Below, in pieces: positions 7,120 through 16,394 of a stretch of DNA of 59,416 nt. The DNA comes from Flavobacterium piscis. Lineage in GTDB: Bacteria; Bacteroidota; Bacteroidia; Flavobacteriales; Flavobacteriaceae. The stretch lies in the NCBI RefSeq assembly GCF_001686925.1, contig NZ_LVEN01000023.1, forward strand, positions 1 through 59,416, read 5' to 3'. The position numbers and the translations under genes were made by a program. The first letter of the stretch is position 1; the number at the start of each line of letters is the position of its first letter. The notes beneath the pieces were generated by a model. The model was not told the origin of the DNA. It saw only the letters and a program-made list of their open reading frames with translations, and did no database searches.

Positions 7120-9519
7120 ATGATTACAAATACATCATTAGAATATAAAGGCGATTTATATCCTTCAAAAATCGTATCATTTGAACATGAAGGCGATTCT
7201 ATTTTTTTTAATACAGATAACAATGTAATCTTAAAAGTAACTGTTCTTAGAGACAGTTTAATTCGGTTTCGCTTTACAACAAAGGGTTATTTCAGTAATG
7301 ATTTCTCCTATGCTATTGATAAAACGCAACTTCACGGTTATAATTTTCTAGAACTTACAGAAGAGGAGACTTATTTCCAGATTAGAACCAGTAAAGTAAA
7401 ATGTAAAATCCAAAAGGCAGATCTTCGTTTATCAATTTATGATTTAAACGATCTTTTGATTCTTGAAGATGAACTTGGTTTTCATTGGGAAGAGAGTTAC
7501 GAATATGGCGGGAATATTGTAAAAATGAGTAAATCATCCAAAGATGGCGAATGTTTTTACGGACTAGGTGACAAAGCAACTCAAATGAATTTGAAAGGCA
7601 AAAGATTAGAAAATTTTGCTACCGATCAATATGCTTACCAGAAAGATCAGGAACCATTATATAAAGTAGTTCCGTTTTACATAGGTTTACACAACAAACA
7701 ATCTTACGGTATTTTTTTTGATAATACTTTTAGAACTTTTTTTGATTTTTGTCAGGAAAGAAGAAACGTTTCAAGCTTTTGGGCAGAAGGTGGTGAAATG
7801 AATTACTACTTCATTTATGGCCCACAAATGCAGGATGTAGTTACGACCTATACTGATTTAACGGGTAAACCGGAATTACCACCGCTTTGGGTTTTAGGAT
7901 ATCATCAATGTAAATGGAGTTATTATCCTGAAAGTAAAGTAAAAGAAATTACATCAAAATTCAGAGAACTTAAAATTCCTTGCGATGCTATTTATCTGGA
8001 TATTGATTATATGGAAGGATTTCGATGTTTTACCTGGAATAAAAATTACTTTCCAGATCCAAAACGCATGGTGGCAGAACTGGCAGAAGATGGTTTTAAA
8101 ACTATTGTAATCATTGATCCCGGAATTAAAATAGATAAAGATTATTGGGTATATCAGGAAGCTTTAGAAAAAGATTATTTCTGCAAAAGAGCCGATGGAC
8201 CTTATATGAAAGGTAAAGTTTGGCCAGGTGAATGTAATTTTCCTGATTATACAAATCCCGTAGTTAGAGAGTGGTGGGCAGGATTATTTAAAGAATTAAT
8301 TTCAGATATAGGTGTAAAAGGTGTTTGGAACGATATGAACGAACCAGCTGTTATGGAGGTTCCCAATAAAACGTTCCCAATGGATGTTCGTCACGTTTAT
8401 GACGGAAACCCTTGCAGCCATAGAAAAGCACATAATATTTATGGCACACAAATGGCCAGAGCGACTTACCATGGTGTAAAGCGATTTACGTATCCAAAAC
8501 GTCCTTTTGTTATTACCAGATCAGCATATTCAGGCGCACAACGTTACACTTCATCCTGGACCGGTGATAATGTCGCAACATGGGAACATTTATGGCTTGC
8601 CAATATTCAGGTACAAAGAATGAGTATTTCCGGAATGGGATTTACAGGTTCTGATATTGGAGGATTTGCAGAACAGCCAACAGGAGAATTGTACGCGCGT
8701 TGGATACAATTAGGTGTTTTTCATCCGTTTTGCAGAACGCATTCATCCGGAGATCATGGTAATCAGGAACCTTGGGCTTTTGATGAAGAAGTGATTAATA
8801 TTACCCGAAAATTTGTGAGTTTACGTTATCAGTTATTGCCGTACTTATACACGATGTTTTGGCAATATATTGAAGAGGGAATTCCGATGCTGAAACCATT
8901 GGTTTATTACGATCAGGAAGATACACAAACACATTATCGAAACGATGAATTCATCTTTGGAAATCAAATATTAGTATGCCCAATTCTTGAACCTAATGCT
9001 GTAGGTAGACGTATGTATATTCCAAGAGGTGAGTGGTATAACTATTGGAATAATGAGTTATCAACAGGAGGAAGAGAGGTTTGGATTGATACTAAATTTG
9101 ATGAAATCCCGGTGTTTGTAAAAGCAGGTGCAATAATACCAAAATATCCCGTTCAGCAATATGTGGGCGAACTTGAATTTGATGAATTAACGCTGGATCT
9201 TTACTTTAAAAACGGGAAAGAAAAATCAGTAGTTTATGAAGATGCTCAGGACGGTTATGATTATAAAAAAGGACGCTACAGTTTTTTATCTTTTAGAACA
9301 ATTGGTAAAGAAAAAGAATTAATTGTACAGCTTCATAAAGAGGGAAAATTTGACACACCTTATTCAAAATATAAAATCAACTTAATTGGATTACCATTTA
9401 AAGTAACAGAAATTGAAATTGATAATGAAATCATCGCTTTTGATAAAATAGCATTCGAAGAAAATCATTTTTTAATTGTTGATAAAGAGTTCAGTGAACT
9501 TCATATTAGCGGTGAATAA
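7120..9519 (+). CDS. Alpha-glucosidase, glycoside hydrolase family 31
   Basis: A GH31 exo-alpha-glucosidase of 799 residues, predicted to release glucose from alpha-glucans or malto-oligosaccharides. The nucleophile is Asp405 in GVWNDMNEP and the acid/base Asp483 in WTGDNVATW. The family segments LPPLWVLGYHQCKWSYYPES (about 248-267), YLDIDYM and FHPFCRTHS are all present. I see no signal peptide, so it is probably cytoplasmic and handles imported or glycogen-derived maltodextrins. It follows the glycogen synthesis genes but has its own putative promoter and a preceding hairpin, so it may be expressed separately. Confidence 0.92.
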   Translation: MITNTSLEYKGDLYPSKIVSFEHEGDSIFFNTDNNVILKVTVLRDSLIRFRFTTKGYFSNDFSYAIDKTQLHGYNFLELTEEETYFQIRTSKVKCKIQKADLRLSIYDLNDLLILEDELGFHWEESYEYGGNIVKMSKSSKDGECFYGLGDKATQMNLKGKRLENFATDQYAYQKDQEPLYKVVPFYIGLHNKQSYGIFFDNTFRTFFDFCQERRNVSSFWAEGGEMNYYFIYGPQMQDVVTTYTDLTGKPELPPLWVLGYHQCKWSYYPESKVKEITSKFRELKIPCDAIYLDIDYMEGFRCFTWNKNYFPDPKRMVAELAEDGFKTIVIIDPGIKIDKDYWVYQEALEKDYFCKRADGPYMKGKVWPGECNFPDYTNPVVREWWAGLFKELISDIGVKGVWNDMNEPAVMEVPNKTFPMDVRHVYDGNPCSHRKAHNIYGTQMARATYHGVKRFTYPKRPFVITRSAYSGAQRYTSSWTGDNVATWEHLWLANIQVQRMSISGMGFTGSDIGGFAEQPTGELYARWIQLGVFHPFCRTHSSGDHGNQEPWAFDEEVINITRKFVSLRYQLLPYLYTMFWQYIEEGIPMLKPLVYYDQEDTQTHYRNDEFIFGNQILVCPILEPNAVGRRMYIPRGEWYNYWNNELSTGGREVWIDTKFDEIPVFVKAGAIIPKYPVQQYVGELEFDELTLDLYFKNGKEKSVVYEDAQDGYDYKKGRYSFLSFRTIGKEKELIVQLHKEGKFDTPYSKYKINLIGLPFKVTEIEIDNEIIAFDKIAFEENHFLIVDKEFSELHISGE

Positions 9520-9605
9520 GTAAATTCTGATAAAATTTCACGTAATTATATAAAATAAAAAATATTTAAAATTGTATTTTTGTTTGTGTTAAAAAATTAA
9601 AAATC

Positions 9606-10418
9606 ATGAAAAAATATCTATTATCAGGAATTTTTGCAGCTGTTTTAGTTGTAGGATGTGCAACTAATCCTGTTACAGGAAAGAAAAATTTGAACTTCGT
9701 TTCGAATAGTGAATTGTTTCCTTCTTCATTTCAGCAGTATAGCCAGTTTATATCTGAAAACAAGGTAATAACCGGGACAGCAGATGCTAAATTAGTAGAA
9801 GCTGTTGGATTTAAAATTAAAAAAGCGGCAGAAAAATATTTAACTTATTTGGGGCAAGCTCAATATTTAACCGACTACCGTTGGGAATACAAGCTGGTAG
9901 ATAATAAAGAAGTTAATGCATGGTGTATGCCCGGAGGTAAAATTGTAGTTTATTCGGGAATTTTGCCGGTGACACAAAATGAATCTGGTCTTGCTACCGT
10001 TATGGGGCATGAAGTTTCTCACGCATTAGCCAATCACGGTGCTCAAAGAATGAGTGCAGCTCAATTACAGCAAATTGGCGGAGCAGCATTAGGAGCGGCA
10101 ACAAGTGGAAAATCAGAATCAACTCAGCAAATTTTTGCTCAGGCTTACGGACTTGGATCTGAAGTAGGAGTAATGCTTCCGTTTAGCAGAAGTAATGAAA
10201 CAGAAGCTGATAAAATAGGACTGACACTTATGGCAATTGCAGGCTACAATCCGGATGATGCAATTGCATTCTGGACAAGAATGTCGGCAAAATCAGGAGC
10301 ATCAGGAACTCCCGAATTTATGAGTACTCACCCTGCTGATGCTACAAGGATTGCTAATTTGAAGTCGTTAATTCCTGAAGCAAAAGCTACAGCATTAAAA
10401 GTTGGTATCGTCAGATAA
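9606..10418 (+). CDS. M48 family metalloprotease, lipoprotein
   Basis: A zinc metalloprotease anchored as a lipoprotein: the N-terminus MKKYLLSGIFAAVLVVGC gives lipid-modified Cys18. The zinc motif HEVSH is at residues 135-139 and the third ligand is Glu198 in NETEADKIG. It resembles the BepA/LoiP group that degrades misfolded envelope proteins (270 residues, without the TPR domain of BepA). TATTTTTG at 9575-9582 is a plausible minus-7 box, and a strong terminator at 10444-10478 ends the unit, so it is probably monocistronic. Confidence 0.9.
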   Translation: MKKYLLSGIFAAVLVVGCATNPVTGKKNLNFVSNSELFPSSFQQYSQFISENKVITGTADAKLVEAVGFKIKKAAEKYLTYLGQAQYLTDYRWEYKLVDNKEVNAWCMPGGKIVVYSGILPVTQNESGLATVMGHEVSHALANHGAQRMSAAQLQQIGGAALGAATSGKSESTQQIFAQAYGLGSEVGVMLPFSRSNETEADKIGLTLMAIAGYNPDDAIAFWTRMSAKSGASGTPEFMSTHPADATRIANLKSLIPEAKATALKVGIVR

Positions 10419-10443
10419 AGAACGATTGCTTAAAAAGATAATT

Positions 10444-10478
10444 AAAAAGCTATTCACCGCGGTGAATGGCTTTTTTTT
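10444..10478 (+). terminator. Rho-independent terminator
   Basis: AAAAAGC and GGCTTTTT flank the perfect palindrome ATTCACCGCGGTGAAT, followed by eight T. It terminates the M48 protease gene. Confidence 0.85.
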
Positions 10479-10592
10479 ATGCAATACAATCTTTTAAATT
10501 GTTTATAATTTAATAATACATGATTTATCAAATTTCTATTTGATTATCATAAAAATTAGATAAATTCGTAACCTGTTAACAAAACCATTTCT

Positions 10593-11912
10593 ATGAAAGA
10601 TTTACAAAAGGGAGATAAAAAATTATTAAACGCCTGGGCTTTTTATGATTGGGCAAATTCTGTTTATACGCTTACAATTGCATCAGCAGTATTTCCTATT
10701 TTTTATGAAGCCCTATTTGCAGAACGTGATCATTATATTGATGTTTTTGGCATGCACTTAAAAAATTCAGCTTTAATTAGTTTTATCACAGCTACAGCAT
10801 TTTTAGTGGTTTCTTTTATATCGCCATTATTGTCCGGTATTGCCGATTACGTAGGTAATAAAAAAGCATTCATGAAGTTTTTCTGCTATTTAGGAGCTTT
10901 ATCGTGTATGGGTTTATATTGGTTTGATTTAGATAATATTTATGTTGGTTTGGCTTTTTACTTTTTTGGATTATTGGGATATTGGGGGAGTTTAGTCTTC
11001 TATAATTCTTATCTGCCAGATATCGCTTTTGAAGAACAGCAGGATAAAATTAGTGCCAAAGGATATTCGTTGGGATACGTAGGAAGTGTTATTTTATTGA
11101 TTATTAATTTAGCCATGGTCATGAAACCAAAGCTTTTTGGAATTACCGGAACAGATAGCGAAGCCGCCATGAAAGCAATGCGATATTCATTTATAATGGT
11201 GGGTGTTTGGTGGATATTATTTAGTCAGTATACTTATTATTATTTACCAAAAGGAAGAAAAGAAAATGGACAAAAACTAACAAAAGCCGTAGTATTTAAT
11301 GGATTTAAAGAGTTAAAAAAAGTTTGGGCATTACTACAGCAAAATATACCTTTAAAACGTTATTTAGGAGGCTTCTTTGTTTCAAGTATGGCTGTACAAA
11401 CCGTTATGCTTGTAGCAACTTATTTCGGGGCTCAGGAAATTCAATGGTCATCTAAAGAAGAAGGAACTATTGGGTTGATTATTTGTATTTTAATAATACA
11501 ATTAGTGGCAGTTGTTGGAGCAATTTTAACATCAAGAGCTTCTTCGAAATTTGGAAATATTCCAACGCTTATCGGTATTAATATTATTTGGGCAGTTTGT
11601 TGTGGATTAGCCTTTTTCGTTACTTTACCAATCCATTTTTACGTCATGGCCACAGTTGCAGGATTTGTAATGGGAGGAATTCAGGCTTTATCGCGTTCGA
11701 CTTATTCAAAATTATTGCCGGAAACAGAAGATACAGCATCGTTTTTTAGCTTTTATGATGTTGCAGAAAAAATAGGAATTGTAATTGGAATGTGTCTATA
11801 TGGTATTATTGACCAAATAACAGGAAGTCCTCGTATAGCTTTCGATATTTTAGGCATTTTCTTTGTAATAGCAATTTTTCTACTAAGAAGGGTACCAAAA
11901 AAGGCACTTTAA
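10593..11912 (+). CDS. MFS transporter, UMF1 (Atg22-like) family
   Basis: An inner-membrane major-facilitator protein of 439 residues with about 12 hydrophobic segments. The signature LNAWAFYDWANSVYTLTIAS near the N-terminus and FSFYDVAEKIG near residue 390 identify the UMF1/Atg22-like group. The substrate is unknown; the fungal relative Atg22 exports amino acids from vacuoles, but that does not transfer safely. Its 3' end overlaps a hairpin that best serves as terminator for the convergent ECF operon. Confidence 0.85.
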   Translation: MKDLQKGDKKLLNAWAFYDWANSVYTLTIASAVFPIFYEALFAERDHYIDVFGMHLKNSALISFITATAFLVVSFISPLLSGIADYVGNKKAFMKFFCYLGALSCMGLYWFDLDNIYVGLAFYFFGLLGYWGSLVFYNSYLPDIAFEEQQDKISAKGYSLGYVGSVILLIINLAMVMKPKLFGITGTDSEAAMKAMRYSFIMVGVWWILFSQYTYYYLPKGRKENGQKLTKAVVFNGFKELKKVWALLQQNIPLKRYLGGFFVSSMAVQTVMLVATYFGAQEIQWSSKEEGTIGLIICILIIQLVAVVGAILTSRASSKFGNIPTLIGINIIWAVCCGLAFFVTLPIHFYVMATVAGFVMGGIQALSRSTYSKLLPETEDTASFFSFYDVAEKIGIVIGMCLYGIIDQITGSPRIAFDILGIFFVIAIFLLRRVPKKAL

Positions 11913-11930
11913 ATTAATAAAGTGCCTTTC
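11898..11930 (-). terminator. Terminator of the ECF operon, inside the convergent gene end
   Basis: AAAGGCACTTTA (11901-11912) pairs with TAAAGTGCCTTT (11919-11930). On the minus strand it ends in a T run (11903-11898), as expected for a terminator of the operon ending at 11998. On the plus strand it overlaps the last codons of the transporter and is not followed by T. Confidence 0.7.
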
Positions 11931-11997
11931 GGGGGATTTAATTTGTCTTAAACGAGACAATTGATTTGATTGATGATCGTATTTTAAAAGATCTTTA

Positions 11998-12729
11998 TTA
12001 AGCTTTTGTTATACTTCCTGAACCGGAAACTTTTACATCTCGTTTTTCAGGATTTCCTGTGTATTTAATATCACCGGAACCTGCTATTCTTGCTGTTAAA
12101 TTTTCTGCACAGTTAACACGGCTGTTACCAGATCCTGAAACATTTGCATCAACATTTTTAGCTTTCAAATTTGTAGCTTCAATATTTCCTGATCCTGCAA
12201 GTTTGGTGGTTAAACTATCTGAGCTTCCTTTTAAATTGATATTTCCGGATCCGCTTAAATTTAATTCTAAATTAGTTGAGTTTACTTCAAGGTTAAAGTT
12301 TCCTGAACCCGCTAATTTTGCTGTAAATTTATCGCTTTTAATAACATTTTTAGACTGAACATTTCCTGAACCTGCCAGACTTACTTCTGATATTTTTTCG
12401 AAAGGAACAGTAACTTCAATTTTTTTACCCATGCTTGGTCTGATATTGGTGCCTTTTTCAACGTAAATTTTTAAGACATTATCTTCGACTTCCACTTTTA
12501 TAGCCGAAACTAAATTTTCTTCTCCTTTAATAATGATTTTACCTTCTTTTCCTGCAACCAAATCTACATCAAATGAGCCTGCTACCCTTACTGCATCATA
12601 ATCTGATGTTGTTCTTGTTTCAGAAACAACTTTCCCGTTTCCTTTAATTTTATTATTTGACCATTGTGCATTTCCAACAGAGCTGATTAATAATGCGCTA
12701 AATACGAATAGTTTAAAAGTTTTTTTCAT
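11998..12729 (-). CDS. Secreted head-GIN (DUF2807-type) beta-helix protein
   Basis: A protein of 243 residues with a cleavable signal peptide ending near SVGNAQ (about 21). The rest is a putative head-GIN/DUF2807 domain. From about residue 117 there are seven repeats around L-(A/S)-GSG-(N/D)-(I/V), spaced near 19-20 residues, as expected for a right-handed beta-solenoid. Function is not established for the family; some members were named as putative adhesin heads. It is the last gene of the sigma-factor operon, 43 bases after the DUF4097-like gene, which suggests a cell-envelope target of that sigma factor. Confidence 0.8.
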   Translation of the reverse strand: MKKTFKLFVFSALLISSVGNAQWSNNKIKGNGKVVSETRTTSDYDAVRVAGSFDVDLVAGKEGKIIIKGEENLVSAIKVEVEDNVLKIYVEKGTNIRPSMGKKIEVTVPFEKISEVSLAGSGNVQSKNVIKSDKFTAKLAGSGNFNLEVNSTNLELNLSGSGNINLKGSSDSLTTKLAGSGNIEATNLKAKNVDANVSGSGNSRVNCAENLTARIAGSGDIKYTGNPEKRDVKVSGSGSITKA

Positions 12730-12772
12730 TGTTCGATTGTTTAATTGTTGTTTTGATTGATTTATGATTCGA

Positions 12773-13831
12773 TTATCTTTTAGTTAGAATTATGTTTCCG
12801 TAACTAGAATTAATGATGACTTTATTTTGTCCTTTTTTCTTATTATATCCACTTATTCTTTTTGTATTACTTTTAATTTCGCTAACCAAAACCTCCAAAG
12901 AGCTGTCATTTTTGATGCTTCCGTATCGTGTATTAATATCAAAGTCAAAAGAGTAGTTTGCATCATAACCCAGAGCGATATTGGTATATCCTGTATTAAT
13001 GTTAACATTTTTAGATTTTTCATTCATTGATTCTACATTTATTTTAGAGTAGGTAGCATCAATATTCAGGTTGTTTAAAACTTCTGCAATAGATATGGTT
13101 ACATAATTACTGCTGCCCACAAGTGAATTTATTTTTTGAAATTTAAAACTACCATAGTTTCCTTTGCATTTAATATTTTGACCTTCCTGCAATGAAACAT
13201 CCGTATAATTTGCATCAACATTTAAGTTGCCGGACTCATTTATTTTTATTCCTGAATAACGTGCTTCAATATTTCCGCTTTTAATGTAGTCAATGCTTGA
13301 GTTCTGACTGTATCCAATTTCTATTCTATTGCTGTCTCCATTAAGTTTACCCAATATGATTTTACCATATTTACATGAAATATCAGTTGTAGATTCTAAA
13401 GTTAGTGTAGTGATATTACCGTATTTATTATTGAGCTTTACGGTTCCGTTTTTCGGAATTTTTATCACATAGTTAATTTCAAAACTATTGCTGCTTCCTC
13501 TGCTTTTTAGAGAAGAATTTCCAATGTTGGTAATCGCTGAAACCATAGATTTCAAAGCATTAATATCTACATCGATACTGTTTAGTCTTTCGTTTACCCA
13601 ATTTTCATTTCCGCCAGAAACTTTAATAGTGATATCCAGGTCAATTTTGTTTTCATCCCAGGTACTTACAGTGATGTTGCCGTATTTGTTCTCAATATCA
13701 ATTCCTGCATTTGAATTTACTATATAGGTTTTTTTGATGTTTTTTTCTTTAGAAATAAAAGTGTCATCATTTGAGAATCCTAAAAAAGGAATCAAAATGA
13801 ATAGAATAAGTATGTTATAATGTTTTTTCAT
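12773..13831 (-). CDS. Secreted DUF4097-like repeat protein
   Basis: A secreted protein of 352 residues. I chose the ATG at 13831 over an in-frame TTG at 13864; the signal peptide MKKHYNILILFILIPFLGFS starts there. Recurrent short strands such as NKYGNITTL, CKYGKIILG and GYTNIALGY indicate a beta-solenoid resembling DUF4097 or polymer-forming adhesin domains. The gene overlaps the end of the putative anti-sigma gene by 17 bases, so translation is coupled. Function unknown; like the head-GIN neighbour it is a probable envelope or surface protein expressed under the operon's own sigma factor. Confidence 0.7.
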   Translation of the reverse strand: MKKHYNILILFILIPFLGFSNDDTFISKEKNIKKTYIVNSNAGIDIENKYGNITVSTWDENKIDLDITIKVSGGNENWVNERLNSIDVDINALKSMVSAITNIGNSSLKSRGSSNSFEINYVIKIPKNGTVKLNNKYGNITTLTLESTTDISCKYGKIILGKLNGDSNRIEIGYSQNSSIDYIKSGNIEARYSGIKINESGNLNVDANYTDVSLQEGQNIKCKGNYGSFKFQKINSLVGSSNYVTISIAEVLNNLNIDATYSKINVESMNEKSKNVNINTGYTNIALGYDANYSFDFDINTRYGSIKNDSSLEVLVSEIKSNTKRISGYNKKKGQNKVIINSSYGNIILTKR

Positions 13832-14357
13832 CAGTTGTATTTTTAAATTTTTCGTTTTCTTCAATTCTCTGTAAAACCGTTTGTAAAAAAGAGATTCGGG
13901 TTTGCAGATTGCTGATCATAGCGTAAATGATTTGTTTGTTTTCACCATTTTTTTGCACTTCCTTTATAATCTTTGCGTAATCTGCATCAAAAACTTTCAT
14001 TTGTTTTAAGGCATCATTAATGATTTGCTCATTTTCCGGCGAACTTTTTTCTTTTAATTTAATTAATTCATTATCAATTAAAATGCTAAAAATAGAATCG
14101 GTTCTTTGGGTTTCCTTAGAAGCGAATTTAAATTCCTTGGGTTTTTCGATATTATTGTTATTATAAAATAGAGACACTCCTAACAATATTACAATTGATG
14201 CAGCGATTGCCCAAACAGCGTGGTTCTTTTTCTTAGGTTGTTTTTTATTTAATTTATTTAAGAAATCAACCTGATGGTCAGCGTTCATTCTTTTTACATC
14301 CCATTGATTTTCAAATTTTTCAAATAATTGATCTAAATCGTCATTTTCCTTTTTCAT
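13815..14357 (-). CDS. Putative membrane-anchored anti-sigma factor
   Basis: 180 residues: a charged cytoplasmic N-terminus (1-45), one transmembrane helix (about 46-65, AVWAIAASIVILLG), then a helical, charged periplasmic part. No zinc-binding HxxxCxxC motif is seen and I do not recognise a named domain. The place between an ECF sigma gene (4 bases upstream) and envelope-protein genes, plus the N-in single-span layout, are typical of anti-sigma factors, so the role is inferred from context. Coiled-coil-forming heptads run through about 75-170. Confidence 0.6.
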   Translation of the reverse strand: MKKENDDLDQLFEKFENQWDVKRMNADHQVDFLNKLNKKQPKKKNHAVWAIAASIVILLGVSLFYNNNNIEKPKEFKFASKETQRTDSIFSILIDNELIKLKEKSSPENEQIINDALKQMKVFDADYAKIIKEVQKNGENKQIIYAMISNLQTRISFLQTVLQRIEENEKFKNTTDEKTL

Positions 14358-14361
14358 ATAT

Positions 14362-14943
14362 CTAAAATTTATTTTTTAGGAGTGAATCTGTTATCGCTTC
14401 TAATTTTTTTCGTAAACTTTCTTTAGCTCTGCTTAGCGTTGTTCTGCAATTGGCATAACTGATGTTTAAAATTTCGCTAATTTCTTCCTGGTCATAACCT
14501 TCAATATAAAAAAGAGTTAAAACCATGCGATAGTTGTCTTTTAAGCTTAAAATAGTATCTAAAACTTGTTTCACTTTAAGTGAATTTAGATCGATACTTT
14601 CAGAAAAGAAACTGTCGTTTTCTTCAATTTTATATAATGTCTTGCTTAGATCTTCAACCTGAAAGGCATTATTTTTTTTATAAAAATCAATACTATAATT
14701 GATAATTATTTTCTTTAACCATGCTCCAAAAGCCACTTCTTGTTTGTAGTCGTTAATTTTTGTAAAAGCCTTAAGAAAACCTTCCTGCATGACGTCCTGT
14801 GCAAAATGTTCGTCTTTTACAATACGGTAAGCCACATTGTACATAGCTTTACTGTAACGATTGTAAACTTCAAATTGTGCCTTTTGATTGTTTTCTTTAC
14901 AAAGCGCGATTAATTCTTCGATATTTTGGTTAGTTATACTCAA
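14362..14943 (-). CDS. ECF-family RNA polymerase sigma factor
   Basis: A sigma-70 family protein of the extracytoplasmic-function type, 193 residues. Region 2 covers about 26-95 (YNRYSKAMYNVAYRIV, DVMQEGFLKAF) and region 4 about 125-185 (LTLFYIEGYDQEEISEILN, TTLSRAKESLRKKL). The start is a TTG: no ATG lies upstream in frame, and the first internal ATG (residue 34) would cut into region 2. An ECF-like promoter lies just upstream (14969-14993), suggesting autoregulation. The gene heads a four-gene operon with a membrane partner and two secreted beta-solenoid proteins. Confidence 0.88.
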   Translation of the reverse strand: MSITNQNIEELIALCKENNQKAQFEVYNRYSKAMYNVAYRIVKDEHFAQDVMQEGFLKAFTKINDYKQEVAFGAWLKKIIINYSIDFYKKNNAFQVEDLSKTLYKIEENDSFFSESIDLNSLKVKQVLDTILSLKDNYRMVLTLFYIEGYDQEEISEILNISYANCRTTLSRAKESLRKKLEAITDSLLKNKF

Positions 14944-14968
14944 GTAATGATTGCTAGTTTTTAATAAG

Positions 14969-14993
14969 GACGGTGCTTTTTTTGGTTTGTTAC
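14969..14993 (-). promoter_or_regulatory. ECF-type promoter candidate (GTAAC-N16-CGTC)
   Basis: On the minus strand GTAAC (14993-14989) and CGTC (14972-14969) are separated by 16 bases, close to the AAC...CGT pattern of autoregulated ECF promoters. It ends 25 bases before the TTG start of the sigma gene. No housekeeping TAnnTTTG box is seen in this gap. Confidence 0.5.
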
Positions 14994-15138
14994 AGTTTTG
15001 CTAAAAATAATTTTATTTTTTTTCATAATAACTTTATTAATCTGATTATGTTAAAAATTATAGTTGAAAGTAATGCTTTGTGTAAGATTTTTTATTTAGT
15101 TTTAGCAAAAATTAAATTTTGTATTAAATTAAGAATTC

Positions 15139-16146
15139 ATGAAAAAAAATTACGTTTTATTTCTTTTGCTTTTTGCTTTAGGGATATCTTTTACATCTTG
15201 TACTAAAGACTTTGAGGATGGGCTAAATTATAATAATGGCAATCAGGAGGCTGGTAGCGGAAACGGAAATAATCCAGCCGGCACAGGAGTTTTTAAAGCA
15301 ACTGTAGGAGGAAATGCTTTTGTTGCTAATAGTTCAAGCGCCATTGTAACAGATAATTTTGTACTTATAGCAGGAATTAGAACATCGAATAAAGATGTAA
15401 TTCAAATAACTTTGCCAAGTAATAAAGTAGGAACTTATACATGGGCAAATAGTGAAGATGATGGCGAAAAATTTGTGTTGTCTTATGGTTCAGCGACTGA
15501 TGAAAATCCATTTATAAGTGCATCAAACGAAGTTGCAGAATTTTTTGGAGTAAAAGATTATACTGATACGGCAATTGTGACAATTACAGCAGTAGATAAA
15601 ACTAAAAAAACAATTTCAGGAACATTTCAATTTACAGGTTTTAGAGATTTAGGTGATGATAAAACCGAAACCAAAATAATTACAAATGGTTCTTTTGCGA
15701 ATATACCTTATACAGAAAATGCACCTGTAGATGAGTCTGACGGTTTTTTGAATGCAAAAATAGATGGCGTTGATTTTGCTGAAAACGATATTGATGTAGC
15801 GAGTGTAAGTTCAAGTGGTGTTTACCCTTATTATAGCATAGTAGGAGTAAAGAACGGAGGCAGTGATGACAGTGTACTTATAGGTATTAGTCAATCATAT
15901 GGTGTTGGTACTTATCAGGCTTCGAGTGTTACATTGAATGGAGGTGGAGAGGAACTTGTAAATGTCGCTAATGCATCTTGTATTTTAGATGATCTTTTGT
16001 ATACTACCGAATCAGGATCGCTAACCATTACTTCAAAAACAGCAACAAAAATAGAAGGTACTTTTAATTTCGTTGTTAGTAATTTTACTACCGGTAAGAA
16101 AAAAACAATTACAGGCTCTTTTGCTATCAATACAGACGATTTGTAA
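15139..16146 (+). CDS. Lipoprotein with two DUF6252-like domains
   Basis: 335 residues with a lipoprotein signal (MKKNYVLFLLLFALGISFTS-Cys21). After a Gly/Asn-rich linker there are two related halves. The first starts at GVFKATVGGNAF and includes VGTYTW; the second starts at GFLNAKIDGVDFAEND and includes VGTYQAS. Each half is a predicted beta-sandwich resembling DUF6252. A cell-surface or periplasmic location is likely; the Gly-rich stretch just after the Cys resembles linkers of surface-exposed Bacteroidota lipoproteins. No catalytic motif seen. A terminator follows at 16169. Confidence 0.7.
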   Translation: MKKNYVLFLLLFALGISFTSCTKDFEDGLNYNNGNQEAGSGNGNNPAGTGVFKATVGGNAFVANSSSAIVTDNFVLIAGIRTSNKDVIQITLPSNKVGTYTWANSEDDGEKFVLSYGSATDENPFISASNEVAEFFGVKDYTDTAIVTITAVDKTKKTISGTFQFTGFRDLGDDKTETKIITNGSFANIPYTENAPVDESDGFLNAKIDGVDFAENDIDVASVSSSGVYPYYSIVGVKNGGSDDSVLIGISQSYGVGTYQASSVTLNGGGEELVNVANASCILDDLLYTTESGSLTITSKTATKIEGTFNFVVSNFTTGKKKTITGSFAINTDDL

Positions 16147-16168
16147 TAATAAAAATACTAATTACATT

Positions 16169-16196
16169 AAATCCACCTTTGTGTGGATTTTTTTTT
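16169..16196 (+). terminator. Rho-independent terminator
   Basis: AAATCCAC and GTGGATTT pair around a six-base loop and are followed by T residues, 23 bases after the lipoprotein stop codon. Confidence 0.8.
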
Positions 16197-16394
16197 GGTA
16201 GTACAATTTGATTTTACTAGATTGGCTACCTTAAATAGATCTATCATAGCTCATTTTGGCATAGTGATTGTCTATTTTAATGATCTGTGTTGTAAATGAA
16301 GAGCTTAGAATGTTTTTATTACAAATGAAACTATCTAACACTACATTTGCAGTTAGTACTAAAATTTTAATGACAAAACGACTTATATATTATT

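Noticed and set aside
12059..12358. 99-codon plus-strand frame with repeated FPDPA-like words
   Set aside because: It is the antisense reading of the GSGN repeats of the head-GIN gene; the repeats explain the regularity.
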